Source: Chloroflexota bacterium
GTDB taxonomy: Bacteria; Chloroflexota; Dehalococcoidia; SM23-28-2; RBG-16-64-32
Assembly (NCBI GenBank): GCA_005880075.1
Contig: VBJT01000001.1
Coordinates: 4,379-46,974 of the forward strand
Reading direction: 5' to 3'
Length of the DNA stretch: 42,596 bases
Position numbers and translations under genes: made by a program. The notes beneath the pieces are model-generated. The model had not been told where the DNA came from. It saw only the letters and a program-made list of their open reading frames with translations, and searched no databases. This document shows, piece by piece, positions 9,061 through 18,694 of this stretch (the first letter of the stretch is position 1; each line of letters opens with the position of its first letter).

Positions 9061-9426
9061 TCAACGCGACCAAACGAGCCGCCCATGAGCGTCCCGGCCT
9101 GAAACGTATCCCGCCCGCAACATTGCGGCGACGGCCTCCATCTGGTGGATCCGATCAAGCAGGTCACAGAGCGACTGGCCGGGCGACTGGTTAACGATCC
9201 GCGTCGCCTCGAGCCATGTATCGACCGGCAGGCCGCACTCAGCAGCTTTCTTCTGATTCCACGGCAGGCTGTACCGCCTCATGGCTTTCACGATCTGCGC
9301 GATCGATACGCCCGATTCCGCCAATAGACCCTGCGCACGCAACTCGCGCTGGTACGCCGTAAGCGGTGCGTTAGCGACAGCGTCGAGCTGCGAGAGTAGT
9401 TCGGACAGGGCGTCCTCGTTGAGCAT
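9061..9426 (-). CDS. Small protein of unknown function between ppdK and the aldehyde oxidoreductase gene
   Basis: The 121-residue product is mostly helical by composition, without membrane span or signal peptide. Its C-terminus (MLRAGYVSGRDAHGRLVWSR) looks like the wing hairpin of a winged-helix fold, so DNA binding is possible, but I do not recognise a family. ATG 9426 is 11 bp after the ppdK stop and is preceded by GAGGGAG, so it is probably translated from the same message. Position between ppdK and the aldehyde oxidoreductase suggests a regulatory or accessory role for these enzymes; this is inference from location only. Confidence 0.6.
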   Translation of the reverse strand: MLNEDALSELLSQLDAVANAPLTAYQRELRAQGLLAESGVSIAQIVKAMRRYSLPWNQKKAAECGLPVDTWLEATRIVNQSPGQSLCDLLDRIHQMEAVAAMLRAGYVSGRDAHGRLVWSR

Positions 9427-9437
9427 TCTCCCTCTCG

Positions 9438-12167
9438 CTAGACGTCGCGCTTTCCCGTCGTCGCGTCGGCCAGCGCCGCCTGCGCCGCCGCCAGCCGCGC
9501 TGTCTCCACGCGAAAGGGCGAGCAGGAGACGTAGTCAAGGCCGATCTCGTGGCAGAAGGCGACAGACGCCGGGTCACCGCCGTGCTCCCCGCAGATGCCT
9601 AAGTGCAGATCCTTATTGGCCGCGCGGCCTTCCTCGGTCGCCATCCTCATCAGGCGCCCGACGCCGGGCCTGTCGATAGTGACGAACGGGTTGGCCGGTA
9701 GCAGTCTGCGCTGCTCGTACATGCTCAGGAACTTGCCGATATCATCTCTCGAAAAGCCAAAGCCCATCTGGGTAAGATCGTTGGTCCCGAAGGAAAAGAA
9801 CTCAGCGACCTCCGCGATCTCCCGCGCCGTCACCGCCGCCCGCGGTACCTCTATCATGGTGCCCCACTCGAGGTGCGAAAGCTCCACCTCTTCGCGGCTC
9901 AGCACTTCGCCTGCCACCGGCTCGAGCTCCTCGCGCATCTGCCGGAGCTCTTCGCGTGTGGCCACCAGCGGAATCATGATCTCGACCCTGGCGTCGCAGC
10001 CCTCTTTTTGGACCAGGCAGGCGGCCTCAAGGATCGCCCGCACCTGCATGGCGTAGAGGCCCGACTTCACAATTCCGAGGCGCACGCCGCGAAGGCCGAG
10101 CATCGGATTGACTTCGTGGAGCTCCCGTACCTTTCCAAGGACACGCTCCTGGTCTGCTACGTTCTCGCCCCGCTCCTTCGCCAGCGCGACTTCGACCGCA
10201 AGCGAGGTAAGATCGGGCAGGAACTCGTGCAACGGCGGGTCGAGGAGTCGGACGGTAACCGGCAGGCCGTCCATCGCACGGAAGATCCCCACGAAATCGT
10301 CGCGCTGCAGTGGCAGGAGCTGCGCGTATGCCTCCTCCTCTTCTTCACGCGTCGAGGCGAAAATCATCTGGCGTACGGCCGCGACGCGTTCCTCGCCCAG
10401 AAACATGTGCTCGGTGCGGCAAAGCCCAATGCCCTCAGCCCCACGCTCGCGCGCATTTTGCGCCTGCTCCGGCGTGTCGGCATTGGCCCGGACACGGAGC
10501 CGCCGGGCGCCGTCGGCGTGACCCATGAACCGCGCGAACGCCTTCCAGATCTTCTCCTTGCGCGCGTTTTCATCTCCTCTGCGAGCGCGCTCGAGCTTGG
10601 ACGCTTCGAGCTCCAACTTTCCGACATAGACCGCACCATCAAAACCATCGATCGTCACGAACTCTCCGCCGGCAACAGTAGTCCCGTTGGCGCTGAACGA
10701 CCTCGACGTGAGATCGATCTTGATTCCGTCGGCGCCACACACCGCAGGAATCCCTTCTCCTCTGGCGACGACGGCCGCGTGGGAGTTCGTGCCGCCCGCT
10801 GAGGTAAGAATCCCTTGCGAGCGAATCATGCCGTAATAATCGTCCGGCGTGGTCTCCCGCCGCACCAGGATGACAGGCTCCCCGCGCTGCCCCTGCTCCT
10901 CTGCCTCATCAGCTGAGAACACTACCTTCCCAACCGCCGCGCCAGGCGACGCGTTCAGCCCCTTGGCGATCGAGCGAGCGGTTGCCTTAACGTCGGCCTT
11001 GATGACCGGCTTGAACAGCTGCTCCAGCCGGTTCGCATCCACCCGCAATAGCGCCTCGTCTTCACTGATCAGCCGCTCTTCCAGCATGTCGTATGCCATC
11101 ACCCACTCGGCAAACGCCGTGCGCTTCCCGACGCGGGTCTGAAGGATCCATAGCTTGCCCTTCTCGATCGTAAACTCGATGTCGCACATATCGCGGTAAT
11201 GCCGCTCCAGCGTGTCCATGGCTTTGCGGAGCTCGCCGTACGACTTCGGGTCGAGATTCTCAAGCTCATGTAGCCTGAGTGTGTTGCGGATCCCGGCGAC
11301 CACATCCTCGCCCTGGGCATTCGGCAGGTAATCGCCGTAAGGAACCCTTTCGCCGGTCGCCGGGTCTCGGGTGAAGGCGACACCTGTCCCCGAGTCCATC
11401 CCGCGGTTACCGAAAACCATTGCCACTACATTGACCGCGGTGCCCAAGTCGTCCGAGATCTTATTCTGCCGACGATAGTCGCGTGCCCGCTTGCCGTTCC
11501 AGGACTTGAAGACCGCCTCGATGGCTAGGCGCAGCTGATCGCGTGGTTTCTGCGGGAACTCCTCCCCGACATGTTCGCGATAGATCGCTCGGAAGTCCCC
11601 AAGGAGCGCGTCAAGGTCGCTGGCGTCGAGATCGGTATCCTCCGCATCCTCGCCCATTCGCTTCTTGTATTCGTCCAACTTGCTCTCGAACCTCTCGCTG
11701 GGGACCTCCATCACAATCTTGCTGAACATCTGGACGAAGCGACGGTAGGAATCGAGAGCGAAGCGCATGTCGTCGCCCGATTGCCTGGCCAGCCCCCGCA
11801 CTGATTCGTCGTTGAGCCCCAGGTTCAGCACCGTGTCCATCATGCCCGGCATGGAGAACTTGGCCCCGGAGCGGACCGAGACGAGGAGGGGATCATCAGG
11901 GTCACCGAGCCGCTTGCCCATGTCTGACTCAAGGTCCCGCAAGTGGTCTTCGACTTCCTCTTCGAGGCCTTCAGGCCACCTGCCCGAAGCTAGATAAGCC
12001 ATACAAGCCTCGGTGGTCACAGTAAAACCTGGAGGCACACGGAGCCCCATGTTAGTCATTTCCGCGAGATTCGCGCCTTTGCCGCCCAGCAACTCTCGCA
12101 TCTGCGCGTTGCCCTCGGTGAAGCGGTAGATGTACTTGGGGCCGGCCTTCGGGTCAACAGTGACCAT
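9438..12167 (-). CDS. ppdK: Pyruvate, phosphate dikinase
   Basis: This 909-residue enzyme interconverts pyruvate, ATP and phosphate with phosphoenolpyruvate, AMP and diphosphate. The N-terminal ATP-grasp part begins YRFTEGNAQMRELLGGKGAN, a family hallmark. The swivelling phosphohistidine is His463 in GGTNSHAAVVARGEG. The C-terminal PEP/pyruvate barrel carries GLCRTEHMF and the catalytic Cys882 in DYVSCSPFRV. Length slightly exceeds the usual 870-890. The start is fixed by AAGGAGA close upstream. It heads a probable operon with the small unknown gene and the aldehyde oxidoreductase gene. In anaerobes PPDK often runs glycolysis or gluconeogenesis on diphosphate, which would fit ferredoxin-linked aldehyde chemistry beside it; that link is inference. 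Confidence 0.96.
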   Translation of the reverse strand: MVTVDPKAGPKYIYRFTEGNAQMRELLGGKGANLAEMTNMGLRVPPGFTVTTEACMAYLASGRWPEGLEEEVEDHLRDLESDMGKRLGDPDDPLLVSVRSGAKFSMPGMMDTVLNLGLNDESVRGLARQSGDDMRFALDSYRRFVQMFSKIVMEVPSERFESKLDEYKKRMGEDAEDTDLDASDLDALLGDFRAIYREHVGEEFPQKPRDQLRLAIEAVFKSWNGKRARDYRRQNKISDDLGTAVNVVAMVFGNRGMDSGTGVAFTRDPATGERVPYGDYLPNAQGEDVVAGIRNTLRLHELENLDPKSYGELRKAMDTLERHYRDMCDIEFTIEKGKLWILQTRVGKRTAFAEWVMAYDMLEERLISEDEALLRVDANRLEQLFKPVIKADVKATARSIAKGLNASPGAAVGKVVFSADEAEEQGQRGEPVILVRRETTPDDYYGMIRSQGILTSAGGTNSHAAVVARGEGIPAVCGADGIKIDLTSRSFSANGTTVAGGEFVTIDGFDGAVYVGKLELEASKLERARRGDENARKEKIWKAFARFMGHADGARRLRVRANADTPEQAQNARERGAEGIGLCRTEHMFLGEERVAAVRQMIFASTREEEEEAYAQLLPLQRDDFVGIFRAMDGLPVTVRLLDPPLHEFLPDLTSLAVEVALAKERGENVADQERVLGKVRELHEVNPMLGLRGVRLGIVKSGLYAMQVRAILEAACLVQKEGCDARVEIMIPLVATREELRQMREELEPVAGEVLSREEVELSHLEWGTMIEVPRAAVTAREIAEVAEFFSFGTNDLTQMGFGFSRDDIGKFLSMYEQRRLLPANPFVTIDRPGVGRLMRMATEEGRAANKDLHLGICGEHGGDPASVAFCHEIGLDYVSCSPFRVETARLAAAQAALADATTGKRDV

Positions 12168-12485
12168 GCGCTGTCTCCTTCTCGCGTGGCACAGCAGAGG
12201 CGGGTTGCTGGCCGAATGGCACTTTACATTGTAGCGCGGAGGATCGGCAACATTTGCTATTGAAGCCGATGTAGTATGTCGAACGATTCCGACAAAGAGG
12301 AAGCGTCCATTCGAGTTACGGTCCGCTAGCGGGGCAGCGATTGTAATGTCATCGCTGGCCCGGTGCCGGACTGTAGCTACAGCGCAGCTAGCATCGGCCG
12401 CAGCTTCGGCGCTAGCTCGTTTGTAGCACCAACAGGGTATGAGGACGTTAGCATGGGGTAGGAACTTGGTTTGATTTTATGTCTC
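12168..12485. other. Intergenic stretch upstream of ppdK with two short palindromes
   Basis: The 318-bp gap has no open frame with coding character. It holds two perfect palindromes, CCGCTAGCGG at 12323-12332 and CTGTAGCTACAG at 12371-12382, which could be operator sites. A TACAAT on the minus strand at 12233-12228 is a possible -10 element for ppdK, without a good -35. Confidence 0.4.
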
Positions 12486-13991
12486 CTAAGACGGCTTGAA
12501 TAAGTTCCGCCCATCATCCGAGGCGACCCGCCCTCGTGTCCCGACGAACTCCTCGCGCGTCATTGCGAGCATCAAATCCCGCTCAGGCGGCGTGTTGGCG
12601 AAGAACCGCGCGTGGGAGCCGGCGCCCAGGTTTCCGATGACTATTCCCTGCTCCGGCTCGCCCTCACGGTTGAATATGACGGTGTAGGTCTCGACCCTCG
12701 CCTCGCCCTCCGCCTGCTCGGCGAACGGCGGACTTTCCATCGCGTCGACCTCTCGCTGGTCGACGGCGGGCGGTGTTCGCTTCCATTCGTCGTCCGGCGG
12801 TCCCGCGCTGTACACACCGGCCGAATGCTTTGTCGCGAACCAGCCGAGGCCCGTCACGAGGCCGTACTCGCGGGGCGCCTCACGTAGATGCCGCACCATT
12901 GTCGCAATGGAATGCATCACGTAGTTATTACCGGGGCCGCCGGCATACGGCAACCCACCAGTAACAGTCAGCGGCCGGGGATCGTCTGGCCTGAGCCCAA
13001 GCGCTTCCAGCCCCATCTGCACCGCGGACGGGAAACAAGAATAAAGGTCGAATCTCGCGACGTCGTCCACGCCGATTCCCGCCATGGCGAGCGCGCGCTG
13101 TGTGGCAGCGCGAATCGCGGGCGACGAATGATAGTCCACTCGCTCGCTGACGAACCACTTGTCTGTTGCATCGCCGCAACCGCGCAGGTACACGCAGCGG
13201 TCTTCCGGAATGCCAAGTTCGCGGGCTGTCTGGAACCCGGTCATGATCAGCGTCGCTGCTTGGTCGGTCTCGATAATCGCGTTCATCAGCTTCGGGTACG
13301 GAAAGCCGACCATGCGGTTGTCCGCGCGCACCGAAGCGATCTCTTCTGGGGAGTGCAAAACGGGAAACCAGGCGTACGGGTTCCCCGCCGCGACGGCTGC
13401 GAAACGAGAGCAGAGCTCGCCCAGCCCGACTTGATGTGCCTCAATCGAGTGGCCGAGGTTCGCCCGAATGGCGTTCTCGAACAGCGGGTAAACGCGTGTC
13501 GGCATGGTGGCACCGTGGCGCGCCTCGACCTCGTTGAAGCCGGGGCGGTTGTCGCCGTCGGTTCGTCCTGGTGTCTCACGTTGCGACCAGGAAAGTTGCA
13601 TGCCTAGCTTACGCGACAACCGCCTCGATTCGAGCGCCTCGGCCCCGGCGAGCAGTGCTATGCGAATGCGGCCCTCCACGATGGCCTGGGCGGTCTCGTT
13701 AACCAGTCGCTGCGGTGTCTCCCCGCCGATACTGGAGTAAACCGTGTGGGCCGGCGTCGCGCCGAGACGAGCGGCGAGCATTCCCGGCGCGTCCGCATAC
13801 GACCACGACATGAAATTAACGACCTGGACAGAGTCGAGCTTCTCCAGCAAGCCCAGCCCGCCCGCGTCATTCTCTGCCTCGCGCGCCACCCGCTCCATCA
13901 TCTCCAGCGGCTCGATTGTCTGGTCGATGGCCTTCGGATGGTTTGTGAGCTGGGCCGCGCCGACGATTACGGGAAAGTTATTGCTTGTCAT
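12486..13991 (-). CDS. Thiolase-like protein (acetyl-CoA acetyltransferase family), nucleophile cysteine absent
   Basis: The 501-residue product has the thiolase fold: VIVGAAQLT at the start, LAGAEALESRR, VARFDLYSCFPSAVQ in the second half and VTGGLPYAGGPGNNYVMHSI near the C-terminal active site. An extra C-terminal domain of about 100 residues follows, as in the thiolase-like type 1 group found in actinobacteria and relatives. The position of the acyl-accepting cysteine reads SSIGGETPQ with no cysteine, so classical thiolysis is unlikely; it may bind acyl-CoA or catalyse another acyl reaction. ATG 13991 is used since homologous starts read near SNNFPVIVG; ATG 14012 is an alternative. It follows the broken MFS gene by 18-39 bp. 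Confidence 0.8.
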   Translation of the reverse strand: MTSNNFPVIVGAAQLTNHPKAIDQTIEPLEMMERVAREAENDAGGLGLLEKLDSVQVVNFMSWSYADAPGMLAARLGATPAHTVYSSIGGETPQRLVNETAQAIVEGRIRIALLAGAEALESRRLSRKLGMQLSWSQRETPGRTDGDNRPGFNEVEARHGATMPTRVYPLFENAIRANLGHSIEAHQVGLGELCSRFAAVAAGNPYAWFPVLHSPEEIASVRADNRMVGFPYPKLMNAIIETDQAATLIMTGFQTARELGIPEDRCVYLRGCGDATDKWFVSERVDYHSSPAIRAATQRALAMAGIGVDDVARFDLYSCFPSAVQMGLEALGLRPDDPRPLTVTGGLPYAGGPGNNYVMHSIATMVRHLREAPREYGLVTGLGWFATKHSAGVYSAGPPDDEWKRTPPAVDQREVDAMESPPFAEQAEGEARVETYTVIFNREGEPEQGIVIGNLGAGSHARFFANTPPERDLMLAMTREEFVGTRGRVASDDGRNLFKPS

Positions 13992-14030
13992 CGCCTCGTT
14001 TGACGTGCGCATGAGGATAGGAACCGGCGG

Positions 14031-15419
14031 TCAAGGTACCGTCGCGACAACCGCCGACACTTGTGCCGTCGCCTCGACCTCCTCTCGATGCGTAACGTAA
14101 TACAGGAAGCCGACGGCGACGCCGACCAGGCAGGCACCGGCCAGCAGTCCGATGGTCACCCGTACACCCAACACTTCGGCCATGAACCCCGTCAGCGATG
14201 CTCCGATAGGCGTGGACCCGGCAATAAGCAGCATATACAGCGCCATGACTCTGCCACGCAGGTGATCGGGCGTCGCCAGTTGCAGCGACGTGTTTGAAGT
14301 TGCCGCAAAGATGATGTTCGCCACTCCAGTGAGAAAGAGGAACAGCATCGACAGGTAAAATGACTCGCTAAGGGCAACCGCCCCGAGCAGCAGTGCGAAC
14401 AACGCGCCGCCCACAAACAGCTGGGAACGCGTCGCCCGCCGCTGGCCCGCGATCACCAGGGCCGATAGAAAGGCCCCCAGTCCGAGCGCAGCGGTCAGGA
14501 ATCCTAGGTCAACCGAATCGCCCTGCAGCACGTACCGGGCGACGAGAGGCAGCACCGTTATGAAGTTGTAGCCGAAGGTGCCCAGGAATGAAGCGATGAT
14601 AATGATCATCAGCGCCGCCGGCGTGCGTCGTACAAACTAGAGGCCCTCCCGCAGCTCTCTGAGCGGATTGGCTCGCGCGACTGGCCGATCGTTTACCTTG
14701 AGTTCGCTCAAATCCATCATGGTAAGCGCCAGGATGCTTGGTATGAAGCTGACCGCATTAATCGCGAACGCTGCTTCGGTCCCGGCCACCGCGATCATCA
14801 CGCCCGCGACCGAAGGACCAACAAGCCGCGCCCCGTTGAAGAGCCCGGAATTCAGCGCCACGGCGTTGATCAGGTCGTCCTTCCCCACCATCTCCACGAT
14901 CATCGCTTGCCGTGTCGGCTGCTCAAAAGCGTTGGACACCCCAAGCATGAGCGCCAGTAGGTAAACATGCCACAGCTGGACGCTGCCGGCCGCTACCAGG
15001 ACTGCCAGAAGTAACGCCTGGACCATCGCCAGGGCGCGCGTGGCGAGGATGAGGTCCCTCTTATTGACGCGGTCCGCAATCACTCCCGCCGGTAGCACGA
15101 AGATCGTGATCGGCAGGAACTGGAGTGTCGTGACAATCCCCAGCGCCGCCTTCGAATCCGTCAGCTCGATGACGAGCCACGATTGGGCCACCGTCTGCAT
15201 CCACGTCCCTGTCAGCGAAATCGCTTGCCCGGTATAGAACAGCCGGTAATTGCGGTGCCGCAGCGCCCGAAACGTCTCGCTCAACCGCGTCGTACGGGCA
15301 ACCTCGATCGAGGGCGCAGCTGGCTCCCCGATTTCGGGTGCCGCCAGCTCTGCGGTGGGATCAACTTCGGCGTGCTGCCGGAGCAACCGCAAGCGGCGGG
15401 CACGCCACGGACGCGTCAT
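14031..15419 (-). pseudogene. MFS exporter (EntS-like) interrupted by an in-frame amber codon
   Basis: Two open parts in the same frame together make one MFS transporter of about 460 residues. The first (15419-14637, 260 residues) has the N-terminal half with LFYTGQAISLTGTWMQ and GVIADRVNKRD. It stops at TAG (14639-14637) after LRELREGL. Reading through gives FVRRTPAALMIII and then the C-terminal half, including FLGTFGYNF. In this family the linker usually reads like REGLRYVRRTP, so the TAG replaces a single codon (for example CAG or CGG). An ATG at 14609 could in principle restart the second half. Function would be drug or siderophore export. The damage is either a real nonsense mutation or a base error. 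Confidence 0.85.
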
Positions 15420-15475
15420 GAGTGGGGCTCCATATACCTGATGTTGCGTTGTGATCGGGCGTGTTGCAAGCGACC

Positions 15476-17260
15476 CTAAGGCGGTGCGAGTAGCATGAAG
15501 GCTGCACAGACGCGGTCGGTCGGGTCAACAAAGAGGTCCACCTCCCGGGCGAGCCTCCATTCGCCGTTTTGCTCGAACACCAGTAGGCGCTTCTCATCGA
15601 TCAACGCGGCTCGCCGGGCGTCGGCCTCCTGCGCCGCCCACAGCAACACTCCAAGCTCCCTGTTCGGCCCCTCACGACGCGTGTCGTCCCAGTCACCGCG
15701 GTTGATCCGGTCGAGGAACGTATCTAGGTCGACCGCGAAGCGCCGCCACTTGTGCTTCGCTTCGATGTGGAATACTTGCACGCCGCGAGCGGATAGCACG
15801 TAGTCGCGCTTGGTCTGCGCGGAAGGCAAGTCCCACAAACTCGCCATGTGCTGCGAAACCGGCAGCCATACTTGCGTGTTCGTGGAGTCAAGCCGCCAGC
15901 CGAGCGCTGTCAGGCAGAACTCCACTAGCCGGTTCTGTACATCCTCTTTGTTGATGAAGACGGCCCGGGAGAGCCGTTCCAGTACGCGCTGGACAGCCTC
16001 CGGCGCGTCATCCCGGCTGCGAGCCTCAGCGCTTGCCCTCGCCAGCCGGCCAACCTTGCTTATCGCCGTTGCTACGTCACCCATATCATCGAGCGTCACC
16101 GTCGGATGGACGAGCAGCGTGAACAGCTCCCCACTAAGCTTCTCGGCGATCGGGCACGGTTGCTTGCCGTACCCCGCATCTCGGAACACCGGTTGCCGGG
16201 TTAGCGGAGTTGGGTACCGGCGAGAGACCGGAATGCCCTCAGCCGCTACGGCGTTCACAAACCAATCGACACCTATTCCGGTCTCAGGCTTCAGCCGGCA
16301 GATGTACTTGTAATAGCTGTGGACACATTCATCGGCTACGAAAGGAGGATCAACCGACACGCTCTCCGCCAGATGCTCCGTCAGGAAGGCTGCATTCCGC
16401 CTGCGCGCCTCGAGATATTCTTCCAGCCTCCCCAGTTGCGCCAACCCGGTCGCCGCCTGCAACGACGACATGCGATAGTTATACCCCAACTCGGCGTGAT
16501 AGTAGCTGCGCTCACCCTCAATCGGCTGTTCCCCGTGATGACGGATGCGCCGCATCCGCTCCGCTAATTCGTCGTCGTTCGTGATCACACAGCCGCCCTC
16601 GCCGCCGCTAGTGATGATCTTGTCCTCCCAGAAGCTGAAGCACCCGGCTCGGCCGATCGTCCCCACTTTCCCGTCCTTGTACAGCGCTCCGTGCGCCTGC
16701 GCGGCATCCTCGATGACCGCGATACCTTGTGGCTTGGCCAACGCAAGGAGCGCGTCGAGATCTGCCGGGTGACCGTTCAGGTGCACCGCGATGATCGCCT
16801 TCGTCCGCTCCGTAATCCGCTCAGCCACGCTGTGAGGCGATATACAGAACGTCCTCGCGTCTACGTCGGCAAACACCGGCCTCGCGCGCTGGTGCAGCAC
16901 CGGCGTGGCCGATGCGATGAATGTGTGCGCCGGCACGATCACTTCATCGCCCGGCCCCACGCCGAGAGCGACGAGCACCGCATGGATGGCGGTCGTACCG
17001 GAACTCGTCGCCGCACAATGGTCGACGCCGTGCCAGCCCGCGAACGCCGCCTCAAAAGCCGCGACGTGGTCGCCCGTCAGCTGCGTGAGTTTGCCGGAGC
17101 GAAGGACTTCAGTGACTGCAGCCACCTCTTCGTCTCCAAGAACCGGCCACGGCGGGTACGGGCGCTCCCGCACCTTGGGCCCGCCGTTGATCGCCAGTTC
17201 TTCGCCGCCCACGCCCGAATTATCGCACGGCAATCGCCTTCCTTCTTTGTTCGCCCTCAA
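15476..17260 (-). CDS. DegT/DnrJ/EryC1/StrS aminotransferase fused to a nuclease-like domain
   Basis: The first roughly 415 residues are a complete PLP-dependent sugar aminotransferase of the AHBA-synthase/StrS type: LAINGGPKVRERPYPPWPVL, SSGTTAIHAVLVALGVGPGD, VIEDAAQAHGA and the PLP lysine (about residue 214) in FSFWEDKIITSGGEGG. Such enzymes aminate keto-sugars for surface glycans or antibiotics. The last roughly 180 residues do not belong to that family. They resemble the N-terminal PD-(D/E)XK domain of type I restriction enzymes: EDVQNRLVEFCLTALGW, then KRDYVL and VFHIEAKHK. No stop or frame change separates the parts. Start is uncertain: TTG 17260, or a GTG 16 codons in (VGGEELAINGG). 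It faces fumC divergently with very little room. Confidence 0.85.
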   Translation of the reverse strand: MRANKEGRRLPCDNSGVGGEELAINGGPKVRERPYPPWPVLGDEEVAAVTEVLRSGKLTQLTGDHVAAFEAAFAGWHGVDHCAATSSGTTAIHAVLVALGVGPGDEVIVPAHTFIASATPVLHQRARPVFADVDARTFCISPHSVAERITERTKAIIAVHLNGHPADLDALLALAKPQGIAVIEDAAQAHGALYKDGKVGTIGRAGCFSFWEDKIITSGGEGGCVITNDDELAERMRRIRHHGEQPIEGERSYYHAELGYNYRMSSLQAATGLAQLGRLEEYLEARRRNAAFLTEHLAESVSVDPPFVADECVHSYYKYICRLKPETGIGVDWFVNAVAAEGIPVSRRYPTPLTRQPVFRDAGYGKQPCPIAEKLSGELFTLLVHPTVTLDDMGDVATAISKVGRLARASAEARSRDDAPEAVQRVLERLSRAVFINKEDVQNRLVEFCLTALGWRLDSTNTQVWLPVSQHMASLWDLPSAQTKRDYVLSARGVQVFHIEAKHKWRRFAVDLDTFLDRINRGDWDDTRREGPNRELGVLLWAAQEADARRAALIDEKRLLVFEQNGEWRLAREVDLFVDPTDRVCAAFMLLAPP

Positions 17261-17278
17261 GATATGATGCGACCGGTA

Positions 17279-18694
17279 ATGAGCGACGGGCCGGTACGCA
17301 AGGAGAAGGACTCGATGGGGGAAATGGACGTCCCGGCAGACGCCTACTATGGAGCCTCAACTCAGCGCGCCGTCCTCAATTTCCCTATAAGCAGCCTTCG
17401 CCTGGGCCGGCCGTTCATTCGCGCCCTCGGCCTCATCAAACTCGCGGCCGCCCGCGTCAACGCTGACCTTGGCCTGTTAGAACCACGCATCGCCGATGCG
17501 ATTGCGACTGCGGCGAAAGAGGTCGCAGATAGCAAGCTCGACAAGCACTTCGTGGTCGACGTCTTTCAGACCGGGTCCGGCACGTCGACGAACATGAACG
17601 CCAACGAGGTCATCGCGAACCGGGCGAGCGAAATCATGGGCGGTGAGCGCGGCTCCAAGACCATCCATGCAAACGATCACGTCAACCTGGGTCAGTCCTC
17701 GAATGATGTAATCCCGACCGCCATCCACATCTCGGCGCTGCTCGAGATAGAGGAACGCCTCATCCCCGCTCTGCAGCGGCTCCAAATCGCTCTTGAATCG
17801 AAGTCAAAGGAGTTCTGGGATGTCGTTAAGACCGGCCGCACTCACCTTCAAGACGCAACGCCGATCCGTCTCGGCCAGGAGTTCCTCGGTTATGGGGGCC
17901 AGATCGAGCGCGGGATCAAACGCCTCCGTCGCGCCCAAGAAGAGCTATCGGAAGTCGCGCTGGGTGGCACCGCCGTCGGCACTGGCATCAACACGCACCC
18001 GGAGTTCGCTTCGCGCGTCTGCACCGTGCTGGCGCAGGAACTGGGGGTGGCCATTCGTGAGAGCGATAATCACTTTCAGGCGCAGAGCACTCTGGACGCC
18101 GTTCTCGAGGCGAGCGGTTCCCTGCGTACCGTCGGCGTCAGCCTTCAAAAGATCGCGAACGACGTCCGCTGGCTAGGCTCGGGCCCGCGCGCCGGCCTCG
18201 GCGAGTTGGCGCTGCCGGAGGTGCAGCCTGGCAGCTCGATCATGCCCGGCAAAGTCAATCCGGTCATCGCCGAATCGCTGATCCAGGTGAGCGCGCAGGT
18301 GATAGGCTGCGACGCCGCAATCGCTCAGGCAGCGCAGGGCAGCTATTTTGAGCTCAACCTGATGCTGCCAGTGGCGACATACAATCTGCTCGAGGCGATC
18401 GAACTCCTGGCTTCCGCGAGCCAGAACTTCACTGAGCGCTGCGTTGAGGGCCTAGGCGCCACGCCTCGCGGCCCGGAGATAGTCGAGCGCGGACTGATGC
18501 TCGCTACTGGCTTGGTGCCGGCCATTGGCTACGACGCCGCGGCTGACGTCGCCAAGGAAGCGGCGAGGACTGGGCGCACCATCCGCGAGGTCGCGCGCGA
18601 AAAGACAGACTTGTCCGAGGACCAACTCAACCAACTGCTCGACGCCGCGAAAATGACGGCGCCCCGCCTCGACCCGGGACCCCTCTCGGGCTAG
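17279..18694 (+). CDS. fumC: Fumarate hydratase, class II
   Basis: A 471-residue class II fumarase, converting fumarate and malate in the citric acid cycle. It shows KDSMGEMDVPADAYYGASTQ at the start, TGSGTSTNMN, the fumarate-lyase signature GSSIMPGKVNP near residue 320, and GGTAVGTGIN. It needs no iron-sulfur cluster. Among starts, ATG 17279 is chosen; ATGs at 17264 and 17267 are possible. TATGAT at 17263-17268 could be a -10 element, making the message almost leaderless from 17279. The frame is open far upstream of 17264, but that part is antisense to the aminotransferase gene and not coding. Its TAG shares the CTAG palindrome with the stop of the convergent permease gene. Confidence 0.94.
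   Translation: MSDGPVRKEKDSMGEMDVPADAYYGASTQRAVLNFPISSLRLGRPFIRALGLIKLAAARVNADLGLLEPRIADAIATAAKEVADSKLDKHFVVDVFQTGSGTSTNMNANEVIANRASEIMGGERGSKTIHANDHVNLGQSSNDVIPTAIHISALLEIEERLIPALQRLQIALESKSKEFWDVVKTGRTHLQDATPIRLGQEFLGYGGQIERGIKRLRRAQEELSEVALGGTAVGTGINTHPEFASRVCTVLAQELGVAIRESDNHFQAQSTLDAVLEASGSLRTVGVSLQKIANDVRWLGSGPRAGLGELALPEVQPGSSIMPGKVNPVIAESLIQVSAQVIGCDAAIAQAAQGSYFELNLMLPVATYNLLEAIELLASASQNFTERCVEGLGATPRGPEIVERGLMLATGLVPAIGYDAAADVAKEAARTGRTIREVAREKTDLSEDQLNQLLDAAKMTAPRLDPGPLSG

Noticed and set aside
16691..17263. Long open plus-strand extension before fumC
   Set aside because: It is antisense to the aminotransferase gene, rich in Arg and Pro, and fumarases start near KEKDSMGE; only the part from 17264 or 17279 is coding.
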